Shown piece by piece: positions 1-9,650 of a DNA stretch of 54,349 bases. The notes beneath the pieces were generated by a model, which saw only the letters and a list, made by a program, of their open reading frames with translations, was not told the DNA's origin and searched no databases. The stretch's first letter is position 1; each line of letters begins with the position of its first letter. The stretch comes from Avichristensenella sp031550095 (GTDB lineage Bacteria > Bacillota > Clostridia > Christensenellales > Aristaeellaceae). The DNA is taken from assembly GCA_031550095.1 (NCBI GenBank), contig JAVBOX010000043.1, forward strand, positions 1 to 54,349, written 5' to 3'. Made by a program: the position numbers and the translations under genes.

Positions 1-1749
1 GCGACGAACAAGACGCTGACATGGTCCAGCGATCATGAAGAAGTGGCTGCCGTGAATCCAGGAACAGGGGACGTGACAGGCGTATCGAAGGGAACTGCGA
101 CGATCACGGCTGTGGCCACGGACGGAAGCGGGAAGAGCGGAAGCTATGCCGTGACGGTGTATCCGCCGATGGAAGCGCTGGCCATTACGGTGGGCGGAGT
201 GGAAAAGACCACGGCAGGCCTGGGCTTTTCCAAGACATTGCAGCTAGTGGCCTCCATTGATCCTGAGGATGCCTACCCAGGGGTTGCCTGGAGCACATCC
301 AATAGCGCCATTGCGACAGTCAGCGCCACGGGGCTTGTCACGACCAAGATCGTGGCCGGAACGGCGAGCGTCACGGCGACAGCGGCGGACGGAAGCGGGA
401 AGACGGCAAGCCTGCAGCTGACGGTGGGCAACCTGGTGACAGCCCTGGGGATCACCGGGGGGAACACGGTGGTTTCCGGGAACACCCTGCCGCTGGTGGG
501 GACGTTTACGCCCAGCACGGCGACGAACAAGGCGCTTTTATGGACGAGCGGAGATGAAAGCGTCGCGACGGTATCCACCGGCGGCGTGGTGACGGCGAAG
601 GCGGTGCAGGGCGCCACGCAAGTCATCATCACGGCGAGGACGACGGACGGATCGGAGCTGGAGGCGAGCAAGACGATCACCGTTCTGCCGAAGGTGACCG
701 GAATCACGGTATCGGTGAGTGACGGCGGCGCGGCGGAAATCGACATGAGCGCCACAAAGCAGACGCTGGCGCTGCAAGCGGAAGTTGAGCCGTCCGACGG
801 GATCCAAGCGGTGGTATGGAACTCCCTGAACACCAACTTGGCAACGGTAAGCGCTGCCGGGGTCGTGACTGGGAAAGCGACCGGGACGGTGGCGATCACG
901 GCGACGGCGACGGACGGAAGCGGGGTCATGGGGTCCATCGAGGTCAATATCGTCCGCCGGATCACGGGGATTACGGTAACGGGAAGCCCGCGGATGCTGA
1001 TCGGGGGAAGCCAGACGCTGAGCGCGTCCATATTGCCCAGCACAGCGACGAACAAGACGCTGACATGGTCCAGCGATCATGAAGAAGTGGCCGCCGTGAA
1101 TCCGGGAACAGGGGACGTGACAGGCATATCGAGGGGAACTGCGACGATCACGGCTGTGGCCACGGACGGAAGCGGGAAGAGCGGAAGCTTTACGGTGGAA
1201 GTGTATCCGGTCACAACCTCCATGGAAATCGGGATTGGTACTACGCCCATTGATGGTTCAATGACGGTTCACTTGTCTTTTACGGGGACGATCAATCTGG
1301 TTGCCATCTGCGACCCGGAAGATGCCAATCCTTTGCCGAAATGGATATCCTCCAACTCGACTGTGGCAACCATCAGTCAGACTGGCGTGTTGACCCTGCG
1401 CGCTTTGGGAACCACGGCCATTACGGCTGCCGCTCAGGATGGGTCAAATCAGAGCGTCTCCATAACGGTTACGGTGATTAGCCCGACGGTACTTCTGTCC
1501 ATTGACATACGCCAAGGTGATGAAAAGACTCTCCTCTTGGGTGAGACGACAACCCTGACCTATAGGCGTTTTCCGGAAACCGCCACGAGCGCGGCCGCTA
1601 CTTGGAGCAGCAGTGATCCTTCGATTGTCAGCGTAGGCGCTTCCAGCGGTGTGATCACCGGCGTCAGCGCGGGCACGGCCACGATCACCGTCGGCGCGGG
1701 CACGGGAGCATCCAGAAAAACTGATTCCATCGTGGTGACAGTCGTCCCG
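1..1749 (+). repeat. Big_2 domain array with a near-identical DNA repeat
   Basis: Tandem Ig-like domains are encoded with strongly repeated DNA. Bases 1-145 and 1045-1189 differ at only four positions, an offset of 1044 bases (348 codons), whereas the other domains are clearly diverged. This points to a recent duplication or gene conversion within the array. The GC-rich repeats also create long antisense frames that are not genes. Confidence 0.85.
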
Positions 1750-4700
1750 GCGGAGATTCAGGTGGGCGGCGAATGGGCGCCTGTGCTTTATGCTGGCGCT
1801 GGCCCGGATTTAGACAGGGACGGCCATTCTGATACGGAAGGTTGGTTTGGCTGGCTGGACGTTCATGGGGAAAACTATAACCGCCAGCCGACGGACGAAA
1901 TCTCCATCGACATCACCCATGTATCCGGCGATGCGGTTGCCCTCCGGAGAGTGTGGTATGAGGGCGATAGAAACGCGTCCTTGGAGTACTATGACCTTGT
2001 CAACGACGTAGCTCAGGCATCCGATGGCGGCCTTGTGGTCTACAATGTCCATGCCGAGGTGAGGCGGGGCGGAAAACTCATCGCGGTAGCGGACCGGCAA
2101 ATCCAAACCCAGGTACTGCCAGGGGATGAGGCGCCCAGCCTGACGTTCGTGCCACCTTTTCCGGGGATCATTGAGCTGACGGTTGGCGATACGCTGACCG
2201 TGCCTGTGCTGGAAAGCGCCTTTTTGGGAAGCGAGGAGGTATTCAGGCATCAGGGCTTGTTCACCGGCGTAGGGGTGGAAGGGGATGAGGGCGGATATTC
2301 ACGGCAGGATTGGCCTGCGGATGATACTGCCGCCGAGATCACCTTTACAAAGGCGGACCGATATTGGCTCTATTATGCCGTCGATTATGGCAACATCCGT
2401 GTGGAACTTACCACCGTTGTAAATGTGAAGGATGCTGAAGGACAATTCCCTATTGACCTTGCGTTGCATTCCGATCTATCGCGGACAATTTATCCCGAAG
2501 GCGGCGAAGCGGAATGGTTGGGTTGGATGCGGAGCGACATCCAGCTGATGCCGAATGAATATCTGCGTTGGGAATGGACGCATCTGGATGGAGACGCGGT
2601 AGACATCCATATCGAAATCAATGATGGCTATCCCTATCACCAAGCCGACTTCTTTTATTCCGACATAAGGCGCACCGGGAGCGTGCGCTATGGGCTGAAG
2701 GTTTCCTTGATGCGCGATGGCGTAGAGGTTTGCAGCGAGGAAAGCGAAACGCCGCTTTTGTTTGAAGTGGTTCCCGGCATCAATGTCACAATGCCGGAAT
2801 TCACGCCCGCGGACTCCGTTATTTATGCCACGATAGGGTTACCGGTGCTTGTAAAGCGGCCAATAACCAACGAACCCAATCGATGGTTTAATTTCTATCT
2901 CGACGGTGATCAGGACAATTCCGTTGCTTCCATCGATTATAATATCCCGGAAAATCTAGGCGTCGCCTGGGTCACCTTCCATGAACCTGGGCGGTTTATC
3001 GGCATTGTGGATACCCATGTGAACAACATCATCACCAAGAAGCAAATCACGTTTGTGGTGAACGAGCCGGGTGAGGACGCGCCGTTGTTGAGCGGCCTTG
3101 AACGGCCCGATATGATCTATTTCGAGTACCAGGGCAAGATCAATGATTTCGTTTCTGGCGGCGGGTATCGTCAGATTGGCTGGCTATGGGATAAAATCCC
3201 CACATTACCAGGAGAAACGAAGACATACAACCTGGAATATGTCTCTGGGGATGGGGCGGAAATAACCCTGATCCGTGAGGATGTGGGATCTCATTCGCTT
3301 CGTTTGCTGGCCGTTACCGGAAGTGGTACCATCCGGTATAACCTAGTTATCGCCGCCGGTGGGGCTCGCTTGGAACTGCCCATTGAGATTGCTGTGGCCT
3401 GTTTCAAAGGTGAGTATGCTACGGATGTGGACTTTGGACAGACGATGTATACGGCAGAAGTGGGCGAATATATCGATGTGCCCAATCCAAACCCAAGACC
3501 TTCAACCCTTTCTTTCCATGAGGATATCGAATTTGTGTTCGACATGGACGAAGGCTACCCTGCCACCTATGATCCTATGGGCGCTGGGGCGGGCAATCTG
3601 AGGCGCCTTAAGTTCAACGCGCCTGGCCGGTATGAGGCGGAGATTGGCGCCGGGTCGGATGGTTTTGGAAGGACCCAAAACATTCTCTTTGTAATCACCC
3701 AGGAAGGTCAATCGGCAGGCCCGCTGGACGTAGAGCTCCGCTATTATGATCGGATTCCCGAGAACGCGACCACAGACATATTGGGCAGAGCCAAGATGCA
3801 TACGCCGTTTGGCGATTCGGAAGTTCCCCAGTGGCGGCTGAGAAAGATTGACGGCGATTCCTTGACGCTGAGGCTCCATGAAGTTTCCCTTGGCGAAGTG
3901 GAAATTCTCTACACAAGGAAAGGGTTAGGCGTAACCCGGTACGAGCTGCAGGCATGGCTTGGCGATGGCTACTATAGCGAAGTCATTACGGTGGACGCGA
4001 AGGTGCCCCCTCCCGGCGTGGCGACCCAAATCGCCTTGGGGTACGACGTCCTTACGCTGCAAGAAGGACAAATCCTTATCGTTCCAAAACCCTACGGCGT
4101 GGATGGGTCGATTCCCGACGGCGCACTTGGGCTCACGTGGTCCAACCTCAAGTATGATCAGGAGGTGGAAGAACTGCCGCCTTTGGAAGGAGCCTTTGGG
4201 CGGTATCGGGTCCATGGGGCCGGTGAGTTTAGGGGTACGTTCCACTATGATTTCGATGGCATTCAGGATTCGGCTTCCTTTATCGTTCGCGTGGCTGACA
4301 CCGCGGGCAATGTGCCGTTCAACTTCTTTGTGAATGTGAACTGTTTGAAGACGCTGTTCACCTCCAGCGATGATCCCGTGATCGGCAACGCTTATGATAG
4401 CACGCTGCTGCCTCATGGCGAAACCATGCAGGCGCGCATTGAAGCTCTCCCCGGCGCGGAAGCGATGATGAAGCTTCATCTGACCAGGCTGGAGGAAGAC
4501 GACCGCGCCTATGCAATCACCTATAGCGACATGACCGGGGTGACGGGTGTGGCGCGTTTCAACCTTATCTTCCAATGCGGCTCGAACACCTTTGTTTATC
4601 CGCTCCATATCCGGGTGGTGGAAGCGGACTTCGAGGCGGCGGATATCGAATTGTCTGACCTTCCGAATTCGGTTGAGCTTGTCGTTGGAGATAGCCTCTT

Positions 4701-6306
4701 TATTCCCGCGGTGAGACCTGCCTCCACGTCGTCATTCAGTGGGATGTACTACATTTTTACTGAAGTATACGACGATACGATGGAGCGCCTCGTGCCGGGA
4801 AATGGCGAATTCTTCTTCTATTTTTCAGCTACAGGGCACCGTGTGCGGTTTGATAAGCCCGGCGAGTACACCCTTGTCACAGGCGCGATCATCGGCGGAA
4901 AGCGCTATGACGCCAAGACGATTCATGTCACCGTTGCGCCGCGGCCGGAGGATCGGGAGGTTCGCATCGATTTCGGATTTACGAACATTGCGTATCGGAC
5001 TGATGAAAATCAGGGGTACCTGGGCCATGCGTACAGTGACGCCTGGGATCAGCTGTTCAATGAAGGCGAATACGCTGAGTGGACGTTTGAATATGCCAGC
5101 GGAAGCGCCATGGAACTGTACATGAAGGAAAATACGGAAGGCATACCGGGCATTGCGTATATCTTTTATCGAAATGCGGGCACCTCAGGAATTGTCACCT
5201 ACAATCTGACGGCCACCCTCTTCAGCGGCGATGGTCAGGAAATCGCCAGCGTAACCAGACTCGTTTCCGTGGAGTTGGTGGATGAGCAGCCCGAAATCGT
5301 GTGGATTCCTCAATCAGACATGATCCACATGGGGGCGGGGGACGCCCGGTTTGTTCCGATGCCCACCCTTTGGCTGGATGGCGTGCCGCAGGAAATCGTC
5401 GTTGGCGACAGCATGCGCTGCGGCGGCGGGGCTAACTTCCTGAATGGCGGAGAATGGTTTGATGTGAACTGGGACATCTATGAAGGCGGCACCATTCACT
5501 GCAAGCCTGAAACCCCCGGCGGCCGATATAAGCTCGAAATCCGTTCCGGGTACGGCGGCGTTTGGAAGACATGCCACATCATCGTTTTGGTGGGGGAGGA
5601 ACTGACGGCCTTTGATCTAATCGCCCATGATCCAAGGAGAAAGCTATACACAGGCGTTGAGGGTGTTGGGTTTGTCGCCCACTATACCTCCGATTGGGTT
5701 CTGCTTTATGATGAAGAAATTACCTGGGATCTTCAGCATCTCTCGGGCGACGCTGTTGAGATGAGGCTTGTGCCTGAAAACGATGGGCAGACGGTTGAGT
5801 TTTTCAATATGGTAAGCGACGCATCCCAGGCGGGGGACGAGGGTTTCGTTCGATACAAAGTGACCGCCACCGTGACGCGAAATGGTGAGTTTGTCGCCTC
5901 CGGCGAAAAAATGATCGAGATCCAGGTGCTGGACGGCAGCCAGAGGCCGGTCTATGACTTTGCCATGCCTTTGGATTCGGAGATCTTCTTGGAACCCGGC
6001 GATACGCTTTCCGTGGATTTCCCGGATAGCGCTTCGGTGACCATGAACGGAGCCCCATATGCGGGGCAGCACGATTTCTTTATAGACGTTATCGGAGGCC
6101 CCAACCATTTTGACTTGAGGAGAAATCCTAGAAGCGGCGCATTGGCGGAAATCCAGTTTTTCGACCCGGGCCAGTATACGGTGGCAATTGTTGGCTCTTT
6201 CCCAGACATATACGCCCCGAAGACCGCCACGGTTTTTGTGAGCGGCGACCCCGAGAACCTGATGGGATTTGAGGTATATTTTGGACCTTGGGGAGACCGT
6301 CTTTGA
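1..6306 (+). CDS. Giant Big_2-repeat surface-type protein, 5' truncated by the window edge
   Basis: The frame is open from base 1 (residues before the GTG at 43 match the later repeat at 1045), so the true start and any signal peptide lie upstream. About 580 residues are bacterial Ig-like (Big_2) domains: a partial one, then six complete domains of 84-91 residues (bases 169-1749), each with the W-S-S, A-T-V and G-V-V/I-T-G-type strand motifs and ending in V-T-V. After that come divergent units of about 210 residues (A-G), each with a D/N-G-D-A-V/A-like core, a V-G-D/E-strand and a F-x-x-P-G-R/Y turn. Big_2 arrays are typical of extracellular adhesins or cell-wall stalks; ligand unknown. No LPXTG or S-layer anchor is visible. 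The frame ends at a TGA just after unit H begins, where unit homology jumps to another frame, so this is probably a broken gene rather than a natural C-terminus. Confidence 0.85.
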   Translation, partial: ATNKTLTWSSDHEEVAAVNPGTGDVTGVSKGTATITAVATDGSGKSGSYAVTVYPPMEALAITVGGVEKTTAGLGFSKTLQLVASIDPEDAYPGVAWSTSNSAIATVSATGLVTTKIVAGTASVTATAADGSGKTASLQLTVGNLVTALGITGGNTVVSGNTLPLVGTFTPSTATNKALLWTSGDESVATVSTGGVVTAKAVQGATQVIITARTTDGSELEASKTITVLPKVTGITVSVSDGGAAEIDMSATKQTLALQAEVEPSDGIQAVVWNSLNTNLATVSAAGVVTGKATGTVAITATATDGSGVMGSIEVNIVRRITGITVTGSPRMLIGGSQTLSASILPSTATNKTLTWSSDHEEVAAVNPGTGDVTGISRGTATITAVATDGSGKSGSFTVEVYPVTTSMEIGIGTTPIDGSMTVHLSFTGTINLVAICDPEDANPLPKWISSNSTVATISQTGVLTLRALGTTAITAAAQDGSNQSVSITVTVISPTVLLSIDIRQGDEKTLLLGETTTLTYRRFPETATSAAATWSSSDPSIVSVGASSGVITGVSAGTATITVGAGTGASRKTDSIVVTVVPAEIQVGGEWAPVLYAGAGPDLDRDGHSDTEGWFGWLDVHGENYNRQPTDEISIDITHVSGDAVALRRVWYEGDRNASLEYYDLVNDVAQASDGGLVVYNVHAEVRRGGKLIAVADRQIQTQVLPGDEAPSLTFVPPFPGIIELTVGDTLTVPVLESAFLGSEEVFRHQGLFTGVGVEGDEGGYSRQDWPADDTAAEITFTKADRYWLYYAVDYGNIRVELTTVVNVKDAEGQFPIDLALHSDLSRTIYPEGGEAEWLGWMRSDIQLMPNEYLRWEWTHLDGDAVDIHIEINDGYPYHQADFFYSDIRRTGSVRYGLKVSLMRDGVEVCSEESETPLLFEVVPGINVTMPEFTPADSVIYATIGLPVLVKRPITNEPNRWFNFYLDGDQDNSVASIDYNIPENLGVAWVTFHEPGRFIGIVDTHVNNIITKKQITFVVNEPGEDAPLLSGLERPDMIYFEYQGKINDFVSGGGYRQIGWLWDKIPTLPGETKTYNLEYVSGDGAEITLIREDVGSHSLRLLAVTGSGTIRYNLVIAAGGARLELPIEIAVACFKGEYATDVDFGQTMYTAEVGEYIDVPNPNPRPSTLSFHEDIEFVFDMDEGYPATYDPMGAGAGNLRRLKFNAPGRYEAEIGAGSDGFGRTQNILFVITQEGQSAGPLDVELRYYDRIPENATTDILGRAKMHTPFGDSEVPQWRLRKIDGDSLTLRLHEVSLGEVEILYTRKGLGVTRYELQAWLGDGYYSEVITVDAKVPPPGVATQIALGYDVLTLQEGQILIVPKPYGVDGSIPDGALGLTWSNLKYDQEVEELPPLEGAFGRYRVHGAGEFRGTFHYDFDGIQDSASFIVRVADTAGNVPFNFFVNVNCLKTLFTSSDDPVIGNAYDSTLLPHGETMQARIEALPGAEAMMKLHLTRLEEDDRAYAITYSDMTGVTGVARFNLIFQCGSNTFVYPLHIRVVEADFEAADIELSDLPNSVELVVGDSLFIPAVRPASTSSFSGMYYIFTEVYDDTMERLVPGNGEFFFYFSATGHRVRFDKPGEYTLVTGAIIGGKRYDAKTIHVTVAPRPEDREVRIDFGFTNIAYRTDENQGYLGHAYSDAWDQLFNEGEYAEWTFEYASGSAMELYMKENTEGIPGIAYIFYRNAGTSGIVTYNLTATLFSGDGQEIASVTRLVSVELVDEQPEIVWIPQSDMIHMGAGDARFVPMPTLWLDGVPQEIVVGDSMRCGGGANFLNGGEWFDVNWDIYEGGTIHCKPETPGGRYKLEIRSGYGGVWKTCHIIVLVGEELTAFDLIAHDPRRKLYTGVEGVGFVAHYTSDWVLLYDEEITWDLQHLSGDAVEMRLVPENDGQTVEFFNMVSDASQAGDEGFVRYKVTATVTRNGEFVASGEKMIEIQVLDGSQRPVYDFAMPLDSEIFLEPGDTLSVDFPDSASVTMNGAPYAGQHDFFIDVIGGPNHFDLRRNPRSGALAEIQFFDPGQYTVAIVGSFPDIYAPKTATVFVSGDPENLMGFEVYFGPWGDRL

Positions 6307-8860
6307 GTTGACGACGACCGTCTTTCATAAGATGTCGGGTGGCGAGATAATCCAGAGCATCGTCTCCCAGACAATAACCTTTGAGGTCATATCCAACCCG
6401 GACCGGCTCCAGGGGAGGAGCATCACCCCATCCGAGCCGGTATACTATGGAAAGGTCGGAGAGCCGATTCGGGTGAATTTTCCCCAATTGAACGGCTTTG
6501 ATCCCGACGACGTGAATCTCTGGGTTGAATCCTGGACGGAAGAAAGAAACTTTGTCCAAACGGACCGCCCTGAGGATGGGATTTTGGCAGAAGTTATTTT
6601 CCCGGAAGCCGGCCGGTATACAGGGCTTGTTATTGTCGGACGGGGAAACCAGGAAATCCGGAGATCCATTGTTTTCATCGTCAATGATGAGAATGATCAG
6701 CCAGTGCTAAACCCAATTTCGGAACCCAATGGCATGATCTATTGGGATCTCAGATCTCGGGTAAGCGACCTTACGGCTGGCATTGCCAATGTGGGCTGGA
6801 TTAGCGATTCGATTCCTGTGATTGAGGGCGAGACAAAGACCTACAGCTTTGTGAGGGACAGCGGAAACGCGGCGGAGCTTTTCCTTCAGCAAGTGAATAA
6901 TTGGGATCATGCGCTTTACGCGAAGATTCTTGGGACGGGCGACATTCGAGGCCGCGTGGTGATACAGGTGGGCGATCTCAGCTATACGGTGCCGGTGGAA
7001 GTGCGTGTTGAAAAGACTTTGGGGCAGTACGCCAGGGATATGAAGGTTCTGGAAGAAACAATGCGCGTTGGGGTGGGGAATACCGTGAGCGTGTTCACCC
7101 CGACCCCTGTGCCGGCCAACCTACCGTTCCATCCCAATGCCGCTATTTCCTTAGACCTGCCCGAGAATGAGGACATCACAACCCTAGCGGCGGCCAACGG
7201 CGCACTCAAGACATTCAAGTTCGAAAAGCCAGGGCGGTATGTTGGGTATGCCACCATGGCGCTGGAGGATGCTTCGATTAATAAGAGAATAGTGTTTATT
7301 GTCACCCCGGAAGGCGGCCCGGAGACTGATCCGCTGCCCGTGGAGACGAATTATCGGAACGTGATCTTCAAGGAAGGGGAAGGGCAACGCGTCAATGAAC
7401 TGGGAGTCGCTCAACTGCTTATGCCTTTGGCGAAGGATGAGGCCGTTCAATGGAGCCTGACCCAGCTGAATGGAGATGCTCTCGCGCTTTATTGGAATGG
7501 TGGTAGCAATAAAATCACCCTCGAGGTCTTTGATATCTTTGGTGAAGGGCCAACGGAATATCTGTTGGAGGCTACCTTGGGCGACCGAACCTATTCGGAA
7601 ACCATCCATGTGGATGTGGTATTGTCCCCGGAAGGGCAAGCGACCCAAATCGCCATGCCGGTATCACGCTACACAGTCGAGCAAAATGACAGCCTCCGCA
7701 TACCCCGGCCTATCGGGATAGACGGTGAAATCAATCCCGGCGCAAAGTTAACGCTCACCTGGTCCGGGGCGTGGGGCAACCGAGTCATGGGGCTGGCTTC
7801 GGATAGCGACTCCGAAGCGTTAGGCTATTATCGCTTCAACGTGCCGGGGCGTTACTGCGGAACGGTTCGCTATTGCTTAGGCAATATCATGGCGGAGGCT
7901 TTATTTGAGGTGATTGTGCTGAATACCTTCGGTCACGCACCCCAGGAAATCGCGATGCACAGCAATGGCGCACCCCCAGTGGTTCCTTTGTACCTGCCTG
8001 CGGATCCTACGGGCACAATCATCAGCTTTTACAATAATGCCCAGATGCCAGGTGCCGAAACCATCGAGGCGCATGTTATACCCAAGGCGGGAGCGGAGGA
8101 GCTCATCACGTTGGTTGCCGAAGAACAGACACCAGGCATTGGGGTCTTTGACATCCGCTATAGCGGTTTGTCCGGAGAAACAGGTTCGGCATGGTTCGAT
8201 ATTGTCTTTAGTGTCGGTGGGTATTCGCGGGCGTATACGGTGATCGTCGATATCCACGCCGAGGATCAGGCCGATCTTGTTTTCGATTTTGATTTAGCGG
8301 ACAGCTATGAGTTAGAAGTTGGCGAGCCTTTCTCTTTCAACCGCCTGCCAAACACCAGCAATGTTTACTTTGATAATCAGCGCGATGCTTTCTGGACTGT
8401 ACGGAATGTGATTGGAGAAGACGCTTATCGGCCTACCACAATCTATCAGGATGACACGGGGAGTACGATTCTTGCGTTCGAAGAGCCAGGCGCGTATTTC
8501 CTTACGCTAACTTGCCGGTATGGAAATTTGTCCTTCAGCAAGACAGCCCACATCCTGGTCAACGGCGGAAATCCCAACGGCTGAGGCTTGGAGATATGGG
8601 AAATGCCGTCGGACACCGCTTTCCCCTGCGAAAGCGCTTCAGGCCATATGGGAACGGCATATACGAATCTCTGGAGTTGGGGCATGCTGCAGCCGGGAGA
8701 AACAGGGGGAGTGGCCCTTGCCCGCATAAATGGCGGCGCCATGGAGCTAACCATTGAGAGCGCGGACACCATGAATGGTATCTGTGAAACCGGATATGAT
8801 CATTTGACCCGCGCTGAGGGTGAATGGACAACCTATAAATCTGTGGGTTGCTTACGGCTG
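1750..8860 (+). repeat. Duplicated six-unit super-block (A-F and G-L)
   Basis: Unit boundaries read from the translation: A 1750-2445, B 2446-3084, C 3085-3720, D 3721-4310, E 4311-4956, F 4957-5610, G 5611-6261, H 6262-6702, I 6703-7332, J 7333-7935, K 7936-8584, L 8585 to about 8860. Pairwise the closest matches are A-G (L-E-Y-Y-D-L-V-N-D-V-A-Q-A versus V-E-F-F-N-M-V-S-D-A-S-Q-A), C-I (G-E-T-K-T-Y), D-J (A-T-Q-I-A, L-T-W-S) and E-K. The order is therefore a block duplication and not random shuffling. H is about 200 bases shorter than B. Confidence 0.7.
6269..8584 (+). pseudogene. Continuation of the giant repeat protein after a frameshift (units H-K)
   Basis: The 771-codon frame overlaps the upstream one by 38 bases and opens with a TTG that has no convincing ribosome site. 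Its first residues pick up the middle of a repeat unit: the T-V-F-E-L-T-T-T-V strand corresponds to the Y-N-L-T-A-T-L strand of other units. Units I, J and K follow, aligning best with C, D and E of the upstream frame (for example the A-T-Q-I-A start of the second half in D and J). No signal peptide is present. I read it as the same gene after a deletion of roughly 200 bases, not as an independent gene. An assembly collapse inside repeats could look the same. The frame ends at TGA 8582-8584 while homology continues in frame. Confidence 0.7.
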
Positions 8861-9016
8861 GAGCGCACTGAGGGGCATTATCGAGCAAGGATTCCATTTG
8901 CGCCGGGCATTCGGCGCAAAATGCCCGTCTGCCAAGAGGCCCGCAGGGGAGACCGCTCCGTGAAAAGCGTGGCGGTTCCTTTCTTTTTTGCAGGCCGACA
9001 TTTTTTCAAGCATTGA
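8585..9016 (+). pseudogene. Remnant of the last repeat unit (L) beyond an in-frame TGA
   Basis: Directly after the TGA at 8582-8584 the same reading frame continues with a recognisable unit start: the G-x-A-Y-x-x-x-W segment, the P-G-E-T turn and an A-M-E-L-T-I-E strand match unit F of the first block (G-H-A-Y-S-D-A-W and A-M-E-L-Y-M-K). Similarity fades after about base 8850. The remaining residues are basic and low in repeat features, ending at 9016. There is no ribosome site in front. Best explained as the decayed C-terminal end of the giant protein. Confidence 0.55.
8952..8988 (+). terminator. Possible intrinsic terminator after the giant gene
   Basis: A nine-position stem (8952-8960 with 8968-8976, one mismatch and one G-T pair) around a seven-base loop is followed by a T-rich stretch. 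It sits inside the remnant frame and just ahead of the next promoter. A second inverted repeat lies at 8897-8905/8912-8920 but lacks a T tract. Confidence 0.4.
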
Positions 9017-9041
9017 CATTCATATTCAGGACCTATATACT
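9013..9041 (+). promoter_or_regulatory. Promoter of the ECF transporter operon
   Basis: TTGACA at 9013-9018, a 17-base spacer and TATACT at 9036-9041 form a near-consensus sigma-A promoter. Transcription would begin near 9048, giving a leader of about 54 bases before the GTG start at 9102. I see no FMN, TPP or other known riboswitch core in that short leader. Confidence 0.85.
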
Positions 9042-9101
9042 TAATCCAATATTTATATCTATTTTTTCCGCGCGAATCAGCGTGGGCAAGGAGGGTTCCC
9101 G

Positions 9102-9647
9102 GTGCAAAAGATCAGCGTTAAGACCATCGTGGCGATCGGCATTGGTACGGCTATCTTCTTTCTTTTGGCGCGGTTTGCCTCCATTCCTGTCTTTGCCAAT
9201 ACCAACGTGACCTTCCAATACGCGGTGTTGGGATTCTTCGCGGCTGTGTTTGGACCGATCGCTGGCCTTCTCATTGGGTTCATTGGCCACGCGCTGACCG
9301 ATCTTACCTTTGGCTTTGGATTCTGGTGGAGTTGGATCATCGTTTCCGCCTTCATCGGCTTTGCTTCGGGGTTCCTCTTCAAGGGGGTTGACATGGAAGC
9401 TGGAGAGTTCAACAAAAAGAGCGCCATCCGTTTCGTCATCGGGACGGCTGTTGTCCATCTGGTTGGTTGGGGGCTTGTCGCGCCGGTGCTGGACATCCTG
9501 ATCTATGCCGAGCCGGCCAACAAGGTCTTCGTGCAGGGCCTAATCGCCGGCGCTTCCAACATCGTTACCACTGCCGTGGTGGGTACACTCCTGCTGTATG
9601 CTTACAACAAGACCCGTACCCAGTCCGGCAGTCTGACCCGCGGCTAA
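9102..9647 (+). CDS. ECF transporter substrate-binding (S) subunit, UPF0397-like
   Basis: The 181-residue integral membrane protein has about five hydrophobic segments. It shows the family hallmarks of the UPF0397 / ECF riboflavin-type S component: a V-K-T-I-V-A-I-G-I-G start, a N-T-N-V/I stretch, F-G-P-I-A-G-L-L-I-G-F-I-G-H-A and a W-W-S-W motif. It would capture a vitamin or vitamin precursor and hand it to the shared energizing module encoded next. Substrate cannot be fixed from sequence; riboflavin or a thiamine precursor are the usual guesses. GTG start preceded by AAGGAGG at a good distance. First gene of a three-gene operon; the ATPase start is three bases after the stop. Confidence 0.85.
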   Translation: MQKISVKTIVAIGIGTAIFFLLARFASIPVFANTNVTFQYAVLGFFAAVFGPIAGLLIGFIGHALTDLTFGFGFWWSWIIVSAFIGFASGFLFKGVDMEAGEFNKKSAIRFVIGTAVVHLVGWGLVAPVLDILIYAEPANKVFVQGLIAGASNIVTTAVVGTLLLYAYNKTRTQSGSLTRG

Positions 9648-9650
9648 CCC

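Noticed and set aside
273..1055. Long antisense frame opposite the Big_2 array
   Set aside because: It mirrors the GC-rich repeats of the plus-strand domains, has no ribosome site and shows the biased composition of a shadow frame.
1..1749. CRISPR-like array
   Set aside because: The repeats are protein-coding, long, in frame and without unique spacers.
6304..8584. TGA read as an amino acid (altered code or selenocysteine)
   Set aside because: Many complete genes here (ECF T subunit, pth, scpB-neighbour genes, HIT protein, rpsU) end at TGA at the expected length, and no selenocysteine hairpin is visible after 8584.
9042..9101. FMN or TPP riboswitch before the ECF transporter
   Set aside because: The leader is only about 54 bases and contains none of the conserved aptamer blocks.
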